Assembly: GCF_014649735.1 (NCBI RefSeq)
Contig: NZ_BMTP01000013.1
Location: 1 to 64,000, forward strand
DNA length: 64,000 nucleotides
DNA from: Streptomyces lavendofoliae
GTDB lineage: Bacteria > Actinomycetota > Actinomycetes > Streptomycetales > Streptomycetaceae
Direction: 5' to 3'
The notes below the pieces were generated by a model. That model did not search any database, had not been told where the DNA came from, and saw only the letters and a program-made list of their open reading frames with translations. The translations under genes were made by a program, and so were the position numbers. Shown here piece by piece: positions 56,596 to 64,000 of this stretch (its first letter is position 1; every line of letters begins with the position of its first letter).

Positions 56596-58809
56596 GTGAC
56601 AGCAGCAACGCACTCCACTCTCTTCCCGGGGGCACCGGGCCCGAGCCAGTTCCCGGCTCCGCCCCAGGACGCCGACGCGGTGCTCGACGGGCTGGACCCC
56701 GAGCAGCGCGAGGTGGCCACCGCCCTGCACGGTCCGGTGTGCGTGCTGGCGGGCGCCGGCACGGGCAAGACCCGCGCGATCACCCACCGCATCGCGTACG
56801 GCGTCCGCGCGGGCATACTCCAGCCCAGCAGCGTGCTGGCCGTCACGTTCACCAACCGCGCCGCCGGGGAGATGCGCGGCCGGCTGCGCCAGCTCGGCGC
56901 GGGCGGCGTCCAGGCGCGTACGTTCCACTCGGCGGCCCTCCGCCAGCTCCAGTACTTCTGGCCGAAAGCCGTCGGTGGTGAGCTTCCCCGGTTGCTGGAG
57001 CGCAAGGTCCAGCTGGTCGCCGAGGCGGGTGCCCGGTGCCGGATCCGGCTCGACCGCAACGAGCTGCGGGACGTCACGAGCGAGATCGAGTGGGCCAAGG
57101 TCACCCAGACCGTCCCGTCGGACTACCCGGCGGCGGTCGCAAAGTCGCTTCGGGACGCCCCGCGGGACCCGGCCGAGATCGGCCAGATCTATGCCATGTA
57201 CGAGCAGCTGAAGCGGGACCGCTCGGCCATCGACTTCGAGGACGTCCTGCTGCTGACCGTCGGCATCCTCCAGGACCGGCACGACATCGCCGACCAGATC
57301 CGCCGCCAGTACCAGCACTTCGTGGTGGACGAGTACCAGGACGTGTCGCCGCTCCAGCAGCGCCTCCTCGATTTGTGGCTCGGCGACCGCGACAGCCTGT
57401 GCGTCGTGGGCGACGCCAGCCAGACGATCTACTCCTTCACCGGCGCCACCCCCGACCACCTGCTGAACTTCCGCACCCGGCACCCCGGCGCCACCGTGGT
57501 CAAGCTGGTCCGCGACTACCGCTCCACACCCCAGGTGGTCCACCTGGCCAACGGGCTGCTGGCCCAGGCCCGCGGCCGTGCCGCCGAGCACCGGCTGGAG
57601 CTGATCTCCCAGCGGGACCCGGGCCCCGAGCCGGTCTTCGCCGAGTACGCCGACGAACCGGCCGAGGCCGAGGGCACCGCCCGCCGGATCCGCGACCTGA
57701 TCGCCGCGGGCGTCCCGGCCGGCGAGATCGCGGTCCTCTACCGGATCAACGCCCAGTCGGAGGTCTACGAGCAGGCCCTCGCCGACGCGGGCGTGCCCTA
57801 CCAGCTGCGCGGCGCCGAGCGCTTCTTCGAGCGCGCCGAGGTCCGGGAGGCGGGTGTCGCCCTGCGCGGCGCCGCCCGGGCGGGGGGCAACGACTCCCTG
57901 CTGGACGACGCCGAGGACCTGCCCTCCCAGGTGCGGGCGGTGCTGTCCACCAAGGGCTGGACCACCGAGCCGCCGGCCGGTTCCGGCGCGGTCCGCGACC
58001 GCTGGGAGTCCCTGGCGGCGCTGGTCCGGCTCGCCGAGGACTTCGCACGCGCCCGGCCCGGGGCGACCCTCGGTGACCTGGTCGCGGAACTCGACGAGCG
58101 GGCCGCCGCCCAGCACGCGCCCACCGTCCAGGGTGTGACCCTCGCGTCGCTGCACTCGGCGAAGGGCCTGGAGTGGGACGCCGTGTTCCTCGTCGGCCTC
58201 ACCGAGGGCATGATGCCGATCACCTACGCCAAGACCGACGAGCAGGTCGAGGAGGAGCGCCGCCTGCTGTACGTGGGCGTCACCCGGGCCCGGCTCCACC
58301 TCACGCTGTCCTGGGCGCTGGCCCGCTCCCCGGGCGGACGCGCCTCGCGCCGCCCGACCCGGTTCCTGACCGGGCTGCGCCCCGGCTCCGCCGCGCCGGG
58401 GGCCCGCACCGCGGGCGGCGGCGCCGGCATCGAGCGCGGCGGCACGGCGACGGCGGGCGCCCGGCGCGGGCGCCGTGGTCCCGTGCGGTGCCGGGTGTGC
58501 GGCGCGACCCTCACCGACGCGGGCGAGATGAAGCTGATGCGGTGCGAGGACTGCCCGTCCGACATGGACGAGGCCCTGTACGAGCGGCTGCGGGAGTGGC
58601 GCTCGGAGCAGGCCGGGCGGCTGGGGCAGCCCCCCTACTGCGTCTTCACCGACAAGACGTTGATGGCGATCGCCGAGACCGTGCCGGCCACCGACGGCGA
58701 GCTGGCCCGCATCTCCGGCGTCGGGGTCCGGAAGCTCGACCGCTTCGGCGCCGATGTTCTCGCCATCTGCGCAGGCCAGGACCCCGGTGAGGGGGACGGG
58801 GAGGACTGA
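56596..58809 (+). CDS. uvrD2: UvrD2-type ATP-dependent DNA helicase
   Basis: The 737-aa SF1A helicase has LAGAGTGKTRAITHRI, VTFTNRAAGEMRGRL, VVDEYQDVSPLQQRL, GDASQTIYSFTGA, LHSAKGLEWDAVFLVG and LLYVGVTRAR. A tetracysteine zinc module (CRVCGATL and CEDC) and a C-terminal HRDC domain (YCVFTDKTLMAIAE, ISGVGVRKLDRFG) follow. This combination defines actinobacterial UvrD2. It unwinds DNA during repair and replication. The GTG start lies 6 nt after a CAGCAT box and is divergent from mrx1. Confidence 0.92.
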   Translation: MTAATHSTLFPGAPGPSQFPAPPQDADAVLDGLDPEQREVATALHGPVCVLAGAGTGKTRAITHRIAYGVRAGILQPSSVLAVTFTNRAAGEMRGRLRQLGAGGVQARTFHSAALRQLQYFWPKAVGGELPRLLERKVQLVAEAGARCRIRLDRNELRDVTSEIEWAKVTQTVPSDYPAAVAKSLRDAPRDPAEIGQIYAMYEQLKRDRSAIDFEDVLLLTVGILQDRHDIADQIRRQYQHFVVDEYQDVSPLQQRLLDLWLGDRDSLCVVGDASQTIYSFTGATPDHLLNFRTRHPGATVVKLVRDYRSTPQVVHLANGLLAQARGRAAEHRLELISQRDPGPEPVFAEYADEPAEAEGTARRIRDLIAAGVPAGEIAVLYRINAQSEVYEQALADAGVPYQLRGAERFFERAEVREAGVALRGAARAGGNDSLLDDAEDLPSQVRAVLSTKGWTTEPPAGSGAVRDRWESLAALVRLAEDFARARPGATLGDLVAELDERAAAQHAPTVQGVTLASLHSAKGLEWDAVFLVGLTEGMMPITYAKTDEQVEEERRLLYVGVTRARLHLTLSWALARSPGGRASRRPTRFLTGLRPGSAAPGARTAGGGAGIERGGTATAGARRGRRGPVRCRVCGATLTDAGEMKLMRCEDCPSDMDEALYERLREWRSEQAGRLGQPPYCVFTDKTLMAIAETVPATDGELARISGVGVRKLDRFGADVLAICAGQDPGEGDGED

Positions 58810-58824
58810 TCCGAACTCGTCGCG

Positions 58825-58862
58825 AAAATAGTTTGCGCACGCCCCGTCAGGCCCCATAGGTT
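58825..58862 (+). promoter_or_regulatory. candidate WblC-type promoter of the wblC leader
   Basis: AAAATA (58825-58830) lies directly before a TTGCGC -35 (58833-58838). TAGGTT at 58857-58862 is the -10, with an 18-bp spacer. WhiB7/WblC-dependent promoters are known to have an AT-rich block just upstream of the -35, so this is probably autoregulated. Start near 58869. Confidence 0.55.
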
Positions 58863-58978
58863 CTTAACCACGGAAACAGCGGCTTCTCCGAAGCCCTGTC
58901 TTCGTGCTGTACTTATCCGAATACGCGCGGGACCGGTTCCGACCGATCCCCCAGAGACGCCGAGAGGAGGCGATTCCA

Positions 58979-59311
58979 GTGATCAGCATCAACAGCAGCT
59001 CCGTCAGCACCACCGCCAAAATGACCGATCGCGCGGTCGTCTCCGCCTGCTCGCTCGGCCTCTCCGGTTCGGCGCTCATCGGCACCCGTCTGCCCGGCTT
59101 CGCCGCCGTGCGTCCTGCCACCCTCCCGACGGCTCTGCCCGTCCGGGAGCGGAATGAGCGACCGACCAAGGCACTGGAAGCAGGAGTAGCAGCAGGCAAG
59201 GCCCAGGCCTATGCCTTTGCGGCGACCGGTGCCGAAACCAAGACGCAGACGCAGCAGCACCACACGATGTGGGCCTTCCGTGGGCTCGAACCCTGGAGTG
59301 ATCCAGCCTGA
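58979..59311 (+). CDS. upstream ORF in the wblC leader
   Basis: A 110-codon frame starts at GTG 58979 with an excellent GAGAGGAGG site. It begins VISINSSSVSTTAKM and ends HHTMWAFRGLEPWSDPA. The stop codon (59309-59311) lies inside a hairpin (59306-59324), shortly before an intrinsic terminator. Leader translation controlling premature termination is established for whiB7/wblC. Antibiotics that slow ribosomes on the uORF let transcription continue. The peptide itself need not function. Composition is Thr/Ala/Gln-rich with no recognised domain. Confidence 0.65.
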   Translation: MISINSSSVSTTAKMTDRAVVSACSLGLSGSALIGTRLPGFAAVRPATLPTALPVRERNERPTKALEAGVAAGKAQAYAFAATGAETKTQTQQHHTMWAFRGLEPWSDPA

Positions 59312-59324
59312 TCCATGATCAGGC
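59306..59324 (+). promoter_or_regulatory. hairpin overlapping the uORF stop codon
   Basis: GCCTGATC-CAT-GATCAGGC forms a perfect 8-bp stem that includes the uORF TGA, so a terminating ribosome would melt it. It is a candidate element in the attenuation switch. Confidence 0.55.
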
Positions 59325-59334
59325 CGGCGCCTTC

Positions 59335-59376
59335 AGGGCCGCGGAACCCCACCCGGGATCCGCGGCCCTTCTGTTT
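59335..59376 (+). terminator. attenuator (intrinsic terminator) upstream of wblC
   Basis: AGGGCCGCGGA (59335-59345) pairs with TCCGCGGCCCT (59359-59369) in a perfect 11-bp stem, followed by TCTGTTTT. Placed between the uORF and wblC, it would stop transcription in the absence of ribosome-targeting antibiotics. Confidence 0.8.
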
Positions 59377-59482
59377 TGCCCGAACGGGCGAGGCGGAGCG
59401 AAGGGGCCTCGGGACGACGCAGTACCCGGTACCAGCCCACCGGCCAACAGGCCGGACCGACCAGACGAGGAAAAACGACACC

Positions 59483-59851
59483 GTGCAACTCGAAGCGCAC
59501 GCCCCGTCCGTACCGCCTTCCGAAACGATCCCCCCGCCCGGCCTCACGGAGGACTCCGCCTTGATCCCCCTCACCGCGCTCACCGCGCTCGACGACGCCA
59601 TCGAGAACCTCGGCGTACCCGTCCCCTGCCGCTCCTACGACCCGGAGGTCTTCTTCGCCGAGTCGCCGGCCGACGTCGAGTACGCCAAGTCCCTCTGCCG
59701 CACCTGCCCGCTCGTCGAGGCATGCCTCGCGGGCGCCAAGGAGCGCCGCGAGCCGTGGGGCGTCTGGGGCGGTGAGCTCTTCGTCCAGGGCGTGGTCGTC
59801 GCCCGCAAGCGGCCGCGTGGCCGCCCGCGCAAGAACCCGGTCACGGCATGA
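59483..59851 (+). CDS. wblC: WhiB-family regulator WblC/WhiB7
   Basis: The 122-aa protein starts at GTG 59483 with GAGGAAAA upstream. The [4Fe-4S] ligands are Cys49, Cys72, Cys75 and Cys81 (VPCRSYD, LCRTCPLVEAC). The WhiB turn is REPWGVWGGE, and the C-terminal AT-hook RGRPRKNP is the feature specific to WhiB7. It binds the primary sigma factor and AT-rich DNA upstream of -35 elements to activate intrinsic antibiotic-resistance genes. Expression is gated by the leader uORF and attenuator. The TGA overlaps the ATG of the next gene. Confidence 0.94.
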   Translation: MQLEAHAPSVPPSETIPPPGLTEDSALIPLTALTALDDAIENLGVPVPCRSYDPEVFFAESPADVEYAKSLCRTCPLVEACLAGAKERREPWGVWGGELFVQGVVVARKRPRGRPRKNPVTA

Positions 59852-60174
59852 ACGTCCGAGCCGGAACCATCGACCGCCCCCTCACGCACGATCCCCAGAA
59901 GCAGGCCCCGATGACCTCTTCCACCAGCGAGCCGTCCGGCTCCGCGACCCCAGCCTTCAGCACCTTCGACGCCACCGCTTCGCGTCAGAACAGGAACCGT
60001 GAAATGCAACTCATCCAAGAAGCCCTGGCTCGTGCCCATATGCATCAGCGCATGGCGGAAGCCGACGCGGAACGCCAGGCCCTGCGCCTGGTCGCCGCCC
60101 GGCGCATGCAGCGCCGCGCCGAGCGCGTGTCGCTGCGCGCCCGCCGCGCGCTGGCCATGGCCGTCATGAACTAG
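59848..60174 (+). CDS. small basic helical protein co-translated with wblC
   Basis: This 108-aa frame begins at ATG 59848 overlapping the wblC stop (ATGA). Later in-frame ATGs at 59911 and 60003 are also possible starts. The C-terminal half is one long basic amphipathic helix (MQLIQEALARAHMHQRM, LVAARRMQRRAERVSLRARR). I do not recognise a family. Coupling to wblC suggests a linked role in the antibiotic response, which is inference. Confidence 0.65.
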   Translation: MNVRAGTIDRPLTHDPQKQAPMTSSTSEPSGSATPAFSTFDATASRQNRNREMQLIQEALARAHMHQRMAEADAERQALRLVAARRMQRRAERVSLRARRALAMAVMN

Positions 60175-60200
60175 TGCCCACGCGGCACTGATCACCACGT

Positions 60201-60228
60201 GGGGACCGGTCCTGACGGGTCGGTCCCC
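60201..60228. terminator. terminator after the wblC operon
   Basis: GGGGACCG (60201-60208) pairs with CGGTCCCC (60221-60228), with internal partial pairing. Confidence 0.6.
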
Positions 60229-60266
60229 GCGGTGCGTTGCGCACGGCCCGGGCCGCCCGGCGGGGT

Positions 60267-60272
60267 TATCGT
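60267..60272 (+). promoter_or_regulatory. -10 box (TATCGT) of a leaderless promoter
   Basis: TATCGT lies 6 nt before GTG 60279 and no Shine-Dalgarno is present. Confidence 0.5.
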
Positions 60273-60278
60273 CCCGTA

Positions 60279-60476
60279 GTGAACGAGCGGACTTCTCCTC
60301 CCACACAGCCGGGTGCGCGGAGCGTGGTGTGCTCCCGCTGCGGCGCGACGGCCGACGGCCTCCCGGTGACCTGGACCTGCTCCGTGGAGAACGGGGGCCG
60401 CCTCTACTTCTGCGACGACTGCGTCCGGGCCCACCTGAGAGCCATCGAGAGCAGACTCGACTCCTCCTGGTGGTGA
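60279..60476 (+). CDS. small zinc-ribbon protein
   Basis: This 65-aa protein starts at leaderless-type GTG 60279. Two CxxC pairs (CSRCGA and CDDC) plus a middle Cys (WTCSVENGG) form a zinc ribbon, followed by a short helix (VRAHLRAIESRLD) ending in WW. Similar small ribbon proteins are common in Streptomyces, but the function is unknown. It is convergent with the ABC1 kinase gene. Confidence 0.72.
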   Translation: MNERTSPPTQPGARSVVCSRCGATADGLPVTWTCSVENGGRLYFCDDCVRAHLRAIESRLDSSWW

Positions 60477-60590
60477 CCCCGGTCACCGCGCCGGGCCGGG
60501 CCACCACCACCGGGCCACCACCGCCGCGCCGGCGCCCCCGGACCCGCCCCGCCGGACCGGGCGCCGCACGCCCGGTCCGGCGGGAGACGG

Positions 60591-61967
60591 TCAGGCGTGC
60601 GCCTCGACGGGCGCCGGATCGGCGTCGCCCCCGGGCAGGAAGCCGGGCAGCCACGACTCCAGTTCGTCGCGCATCCGCACTGTCGCGTTCAGCTGGCACA
60701 GCACCCCGATGGTGCTCAACGTCACCCGATGGATCAGCAGGTAGGACGGCGGCAGGTTGAGCTGCTTGCCCAACTGGTGCGCCGGAGAGCGCATATCGGC
60801 GAGCCGGGCGGCCTGGCCGCGTATCCACTCGCGACTGAAGGTGAACTCGTCGGCCTCCGCGGGCTCGATGATCGGCAGGAGGTACTCCAGCACCGCGTCC
60901 GGGTCGAGGTCGATGCCCTCCTTGACGAACCCTTCCTCACGGAGCAGTGCGTAGACCCCTGCCGAGTCACCCTCCAGGGCCAGCCGCAGGGAGACCCCGA
61001 TGGTCTCCGGCAGGCCGCCCGGCAGCCGGTCGACGGTGCCGAAGTCCAGCACACCGAGCCGCCAGCCCGCCACGTCCTCCTCCTCGTCCCCGTCCGGCAG
61101 CAACCGGAAGTTGCCCGGGTGGGGGTCCGCGTGCAACAGGCCGGTCCGCGCCGGCCCCGAGAAGAGGAACCCGGCGAGCAACTGCCCCGCCCGGTCGCGC
61201 TGCTCCGCGGTACCGTCCGCGATGATCTCCGCCAGGGGTATCCCGTCGAGCCACTCGGTCACCAGCACCTGGTCGCACTGGTGCACCACACCCGGCACCA
61301 CCACGTCCGGGTCGTCCCCGAACACCTCGGCGTGCGCCCGCTGGGCCTCGGCCTCCAGGGCGTAGTCCAGTTCCTCGGCCACCCGGTCCCGCAGCTCCGT
61401 GATCAGCGGCTTGATGTCCATGCCCGGCACCAGCGGCCCAAGCATCCGGGCGAACCTGCTCAGCTGCGTCAGGTCCGACAGCAGGGCCTCGCCCGCCCCC
61501 GGATACTGCACCTTCACCGCCACCTGGCGCCCGTCGTGCCACACGGCCCGGTGCACCTGGCCGATCGACGCGGCGGCCGACGGCTTGTCCCGGAACTCCA
61601 GGAACAGCTCGCGCCAGTCCTCGCCGAGCCGCGCCTCCAGCACCGAGTGGACCGTGCGGGTCGGCATGGGAGGAGCCGCTTCCTGGAGCTTGGTCAATGC
61701 CGCCCGGTAGGGGCCGGCCATCTCCCCGGGCAGCGCCGCCTCGAAGACGGACAGTGCCTGCCCGAGCTTCATCGCGCCCCCCTTCAGCTCCCCCAGCACC
61801 CGGAACAGCTGATCCGCCGTGCGCTGTTGCAACTCGCGGGCGACGATCTCCGCGGACTTGCCCCCGATCCGCTTGCCCAGCCCCCATGTGGCCCGGCCGG
61901 CGAAGCCCAAGGGCAACGCGGCCAACTTGACGGTACGGGTTACCGCCTTCCGGGGAAGATCAGACAT
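60591..61967 (-). CDS. ABC1/UbiB/ADCK-family atypical kinase
   Basis: The 458-aa protein starts at ATG 61967 with GGAGGGG upstream. The family KxGQ motif is in GGAMKLGQALSVFEAALP, followed by SIGQVHRAVW (Ala-rich loop), VAVKVQYPG (ATP Lys), ELDYALEAEAQ, LLHADPHPGNF (catalytic loop) and VLDFGTVDRLP (metal Asp). UbiB proteins support quinone synthesis or lipid homeostasis. The mycobacterial homologue lies beside whiB7 (Rv3197), so linkage to the antibiotic regulon is likely conserved. There is no obvious membrane anchor. Confidence 0.88.
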   Translation of the reverse strand: MSDLPRKAVTRTVKLAALPLGFAGRATWGLGKRIGGKSAEIVARELQQRTADQLFRVLGELKGGAMKLGQALSVFEAALPGEMAGPYRAALTKLQEAAPPMPTRTVHSVLEARLGEDWRELFLEFRDKPSAAASIGQVHRAVWHDGRQVAVKVQYPGAGEALLSDLTQLSRFARMLGPLVPGMDIKPLITELRDRVAEELDYALEAEAQRAHAEVFGDDPDVVVPGVVHQCDQVLVTEWLDGIPLAEIIADGTAEQRDRAGQLLAGFLFSGPARTGLLHADPHPGNFRLLPDGDEEEDVAGWRLGVLDFGTVDRLPGGLPETIGVSLRLALEGDSAGVYALLREEGFVKEGIDLDPDAVLEYLLPIIEPAEADEFTFSREWIRGQAARLADMRSPAHQLGKQLNLPPSYLLIHRVTLSTIGVLCQLNATVRMRDELESWLPGFLPGGDADPAPVEAHA

Positions 61968-62031
61968 ACGCCCCTCCAAATCCCAGGCTGCCGTTCCGCG
62001 TTTGCCGTGGGCGTCGCTTCGTCGGCCGCGG

Positions 62032-63177
62032 TTACCCCGCCATTGTGTCCTGCCCCTTCACGGGCCCCGAGGCGCGCACCCCCTCCGGTCGCCGGCCCGC
62101 CCCGCAGGAACAGCCGGCATGGGGCGACATCCGCTCCGAGCGCCACTCCAGCAACGGCAGTGACACCTCCCAGCGGGCGCCGGTGCTCGCCGGAAGCTCC
62201 CCGTCCAGGAACGACACCGCGTGCGCCGCCGCGAGCCCCGCCACCGCGGCCGCCAGTCCCTGATCGCACGCCGGCACCCTGCCGCGCCGCCCCGAACGCC
62301 ACTGCGCCAGCATCCGCGGCCACGCCGGGTCCCGGTCGGACCGCTCCAGCTCCCCACACCCCGCGCAGGCCGTGCCGCCGGGCAGCACCAGCGGGCCCAC
62401 CACGCCCGTCGCCTCGATCACCCCCGCGTACAGATGGGGCGTACCGGTGGCCACCCACTCGCCGGCGGGCACCGGGTCGGGGGCGTACGCCGCCAGCCCG
62501 TCCCGCGGGGCGACCACGACCAGCGACAACCCCGGCTCCGAGCCCGCCGCCCGGCCGTTCCGCACCGGCCGCGCGGCCCGGCCCCCCGGGGCCGACCGCC
62601 CCACCAGCCGCCGGGCCGCCGCGTCACGCCGCTCGCCCACCGCCTCGGCCGGCAGCCCGCCGGGCGCCACGTCCCACGGCTCGACACGATCGCCGTCCCG
62701 CACCTCCACCCGGCCCACCCCCGACGCCGACAACAGGGCCGCGATGCCCGCGCCCACCCGTCCCGCCCCCCGCACCTGCACCCGCATACCGCGCCGGGCC
62801 GCCAACCGCCGGGCGGCACCGCCCGGTTCGCGGTGCACGACGGACAGCGAACCCAGATCGGCGCGCAGCCGGTCGAAACCGCCGCCCTCCCGCCGCAGCG
62901 CTTCGAGCGCCGGGCCGCCGGCCGCCGCGTCCTCCAGCAGCCCCGCCTCCGCCAGCCGGTCCAGCAGTGCCTCCAGCCGCCCGTCGGGAAGCCCCAGCGC
63001 CCGCGCCTCCGCGCGGAGCGGATCCAGCCCTCGCGTCCCGTCGAACAGCGCGAGCAGACTGCCCGTCGTCGTGTCCACCGGACCGACCACCACCGCGTGT
63101 GCCGGCGCCGCCCCGAACTGCACGCACTGCAGATTGCGCCAGGCGCGCCGCAGCGCCGGCTTCAGCATCGGATGCAT
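62032..63177 (-). CDS. ThiF/E1-like family protein
   Basis: The 381-aa protein starts at ATG 63177 after GGGGGCGGAT. The N-terminal 130 residues form an alpha/beta region (ALRRAWRNLQCVQFG, LLDRLAEAGLLEDAA), a pattern seen in leader-peptide-binding or winged-helix modules. A Rossmann E1-like domain follows (QVRGAGRVGAGIAALLSASG, VEVRDGDRVEPWDVAPGGLP). Two Cys clusters (CAGCGELE, CSCGAG) could bind zinc. Some residues needed for adenylation in MoeB/ThiF are not obvious, so enzymatic activity is uncertain. A homologue neighbours the ABC1 kinase near whiB7 in mycobacteria. Confidence 0.75.
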   Translation of the reverse strand: MHPMLKPALRRAWRNLQCVQFGAAPAHAVVVGPVDTTTGSLLALFDGTRGLDPLRAEARALGLPDGRLEALLDRLAEAGLLEDAAAGGPALEALRREGGGFDRLRADLGSLSVVHREPGGAARRLAARRGMRVQVRGAGRVGAGIAALLSASGVGRVEVRDGDRVEPWDVAPGGLPAEAVGERRDAAARRLVGRSAPGGRAARPVRNGRAAGSEPGLSLVVVAPRDGLAAYAPDPVPAGEWVATGTPHLYAGVIEATGVVGPLVLPGGTACAGCGELERSDRDPAWPRMLAQWRSGRRGRVPACDQGLAAAVAGLAAAHAVSFLDGELPASTGARWEVSLPLLEWRSERMSPHAGCSCGAGRRPEGVRASGPVKGQDTMAG

Positions 63178-63392
63178 ATCCGCCCCCGTGATCCTCATCG
63201 ACCGCCGGTGATCTCCGGTGCGCCCCGGCGGTCTGCGCCGATCTCCCGGCCCGTCGTCAGAATGCCCGGCTCCGGCGCCGGGCGGAAAAAGTTGTCCACA
63301 GGTGCGGCGCATTAGTCGTTCGAATGGGGCAGCCTGTGGACGGATCACACGCCAACCGTTCCCCAGGCGGGACTTCCCCTGCTGACAGCGGG

Positions 63393-63398
63393 TAACGT
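63393..63398 (+). promoter_or_regulatory. -10 box (TAACGT) of a leaderless promoter
   Basis: TAACGT lies exactly 6 nt before GTG 63405. Confidence 0.55.
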
Positions 63399-63404
63399 CG
63401 GGGC

Positions 63405-63980
63405 GTGCCAGCCGACCCTCAGCGCAGTCCCACGAGCGATCCGCCCCGTAGCGCGGGTACGCGCGCGGTCGAGGTCCGCAGGAGCTCCCGGCGCAACAGG
63501 ACCGTCTCCGCCTACCGCGAGGGCGACCGGACGGTCGTGCTCATCCCCGCCCGGATGTCGGAGGCGGAGGAGCGGCGCTGGGTGAGCGTGATGCTCGACA
63601 AGCTCGCCGCCCAGGAGAGCAAGCGCATGCCCGGCGACACGGAGCTGGCCGAGCGGGCGGAACGCCTGTCCGCCCAGTACTTCGGCGGCAGGGCGCGGCC
63701 GACGTCCGTGCGGTGGGTGACCAATCAGAACACCCGCTGGGGCTCCTGCACCCCGGCGGAGGGCAGTATCCGCCTCTCGCACCGCCTGCAGGGCATGCCG
63801 GAGTACGTGGTGGACTACGTCCTCGTCCACGAGCTGGCCCATCTGCTGGTTCCGGGACACGGGCCACGGTTCTGGCGGCTGCTGGAGGCGTACCCCCGCA
63901 CCGAACGGGCCCGCGGCTACCTCGAGGGAGTCGTCGCGGCGGCCCGGCTGCCACACAGCCCGGCCGATCGCGGAGAGTGA
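63405..63980 (+). CDS. YgjP/SprT-like M48-family zinc metallopeptidase
   Basis: The 191-aa cytoplasmic protein has the zinc motif VHELAHLLVPGHGPRFW (HExxH plus a downstream His). It is preceded by the conserved WGSCTPAEGSIRLSHRLQGMPEYVVDYV block of the YgjP (DUF45) family. Substrate unknown. The GTG start follows a TAACGT box by 6 nt. The window ends 20 bp after its stop. Confidence 0.86.
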   Translation: MPADPQRSPTSDPPRSAGTRAVEVRRSSRRNRTVSAYREGDRTVVLIPARMSEAEERRWVSVMLDKLAAQESKRMPGDTELAERAERLSAQYFGGRARPTSVRWVTNQNTRWGSCTPAEGSIRLSHRLQGMPEYVVDYVLVHELAHLLVPGHGPRFWRLLEAYPRTERARGYLEGVVAAARLPHSPADRGE

Positions 63981-64000
63981 CATTCATCAGTCCTGTACCG

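Overview
This window is chromosomal DNA from an actinomycete, almost certainly a Streptomyces. The coding DNA is extremely GC-rich with GC-biased third codon positions, and GTG starts are common. There are many Shine-Dalgarno-less starts set 6-7 nt after a TANNNT box. Actinobacterial hallmark families are present: WhiB7/WblC, mycoredoxin, AdnAB, TatB, DUF3117, DUF3107, DUF3152 and DivIVA-like. Gene order is the conserved core arrangement of Streptomyces. From memory it also follows two Mycobacterium tuberculosis segments: dapE-folP2-tag-sigE-rseA-htrA-tatB-mrp-corA, and rhlE-DUF3107-TetR-DUF3152-moeZ-ATL-adnAB-nudC-mrx1-uvrD2-whiB7-ABC1. No tRNA, rRNA, CRISPR array, prophage or intact insertion sequence was seen.

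Region 1 (1-12.2 kb) holds a lysozyme-like protein, dapE (lysine/peptidoglycan), a LOG-family nucleotidase, a FolP2-type DHPS paralogue, a small DivIVA-like membrane protein, DNA-3-methyladenine glycosylase, enoyl-CoA hydratase, DUF3117 and an O-methyltransferase. The envelope-stress set follows: ECF sigma factor, zinc anti-sigma factor, HtrA protease, TatB. Region 2 (12.2-30.3 kb) holds Mrp, a magnesium-related group (MgtE-N/CBS protein, CorA), a lipoprotein, an MFS exporter with an AT-rich promoter, a PHP phosphoesterase, MarC, a 50-aa protein behind a sigma-R-type promoter, an NYN nuclease-like protein, and a RhlE-like DEAD-box helicase that appears to start at CTG and has a repetitive basic tail. 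It ends with a ferritin-like protein, DUF3107 and a TetR regulator.

Region 3 (30.3-45.8 kb) begins with a hydrolase and a membrane-anchored DUF3152 protein with a metzincin signature. Next is a compact four-gene cluster: a PelF-like glycosyltransferase (DUF3492), a polytopic membrane protein, a sugar-nucleotide epimerase and a spherulin-4-family protein. I interpret this cluster as a Pel/galactosaminogalactan-like exopolysaccharide module; it is the best candidate here for an under-described system. MoeZ, two SlpD/SlpE-like lipoprotein peptidases, a MITE-like element and a kinase-like/flippase fusion protein follow.

Region 4 (45.8-64 kb) is a DNA-repair and stress block: alkyltransferase-like protein, AdnA/AdnB helicase-nucleases, an M20 dipeptidase, NudC, mycoredoxin with a sigma-R promoter, UvrD2, and wblC/whiB7 with a long regulatory leader (upstream ORF plus intrinsic attenuator). 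An ABC1 kinase, a ThiF-family protein and an M48-like metallopeptidase end the window. Four matches to GGGAAY-N18-GTT lie before the ECF sigma gene, the 50-aa gene, moeZ and mrx1, which suggests a thiol-stress (sigma-R/SigH) theme across the window.
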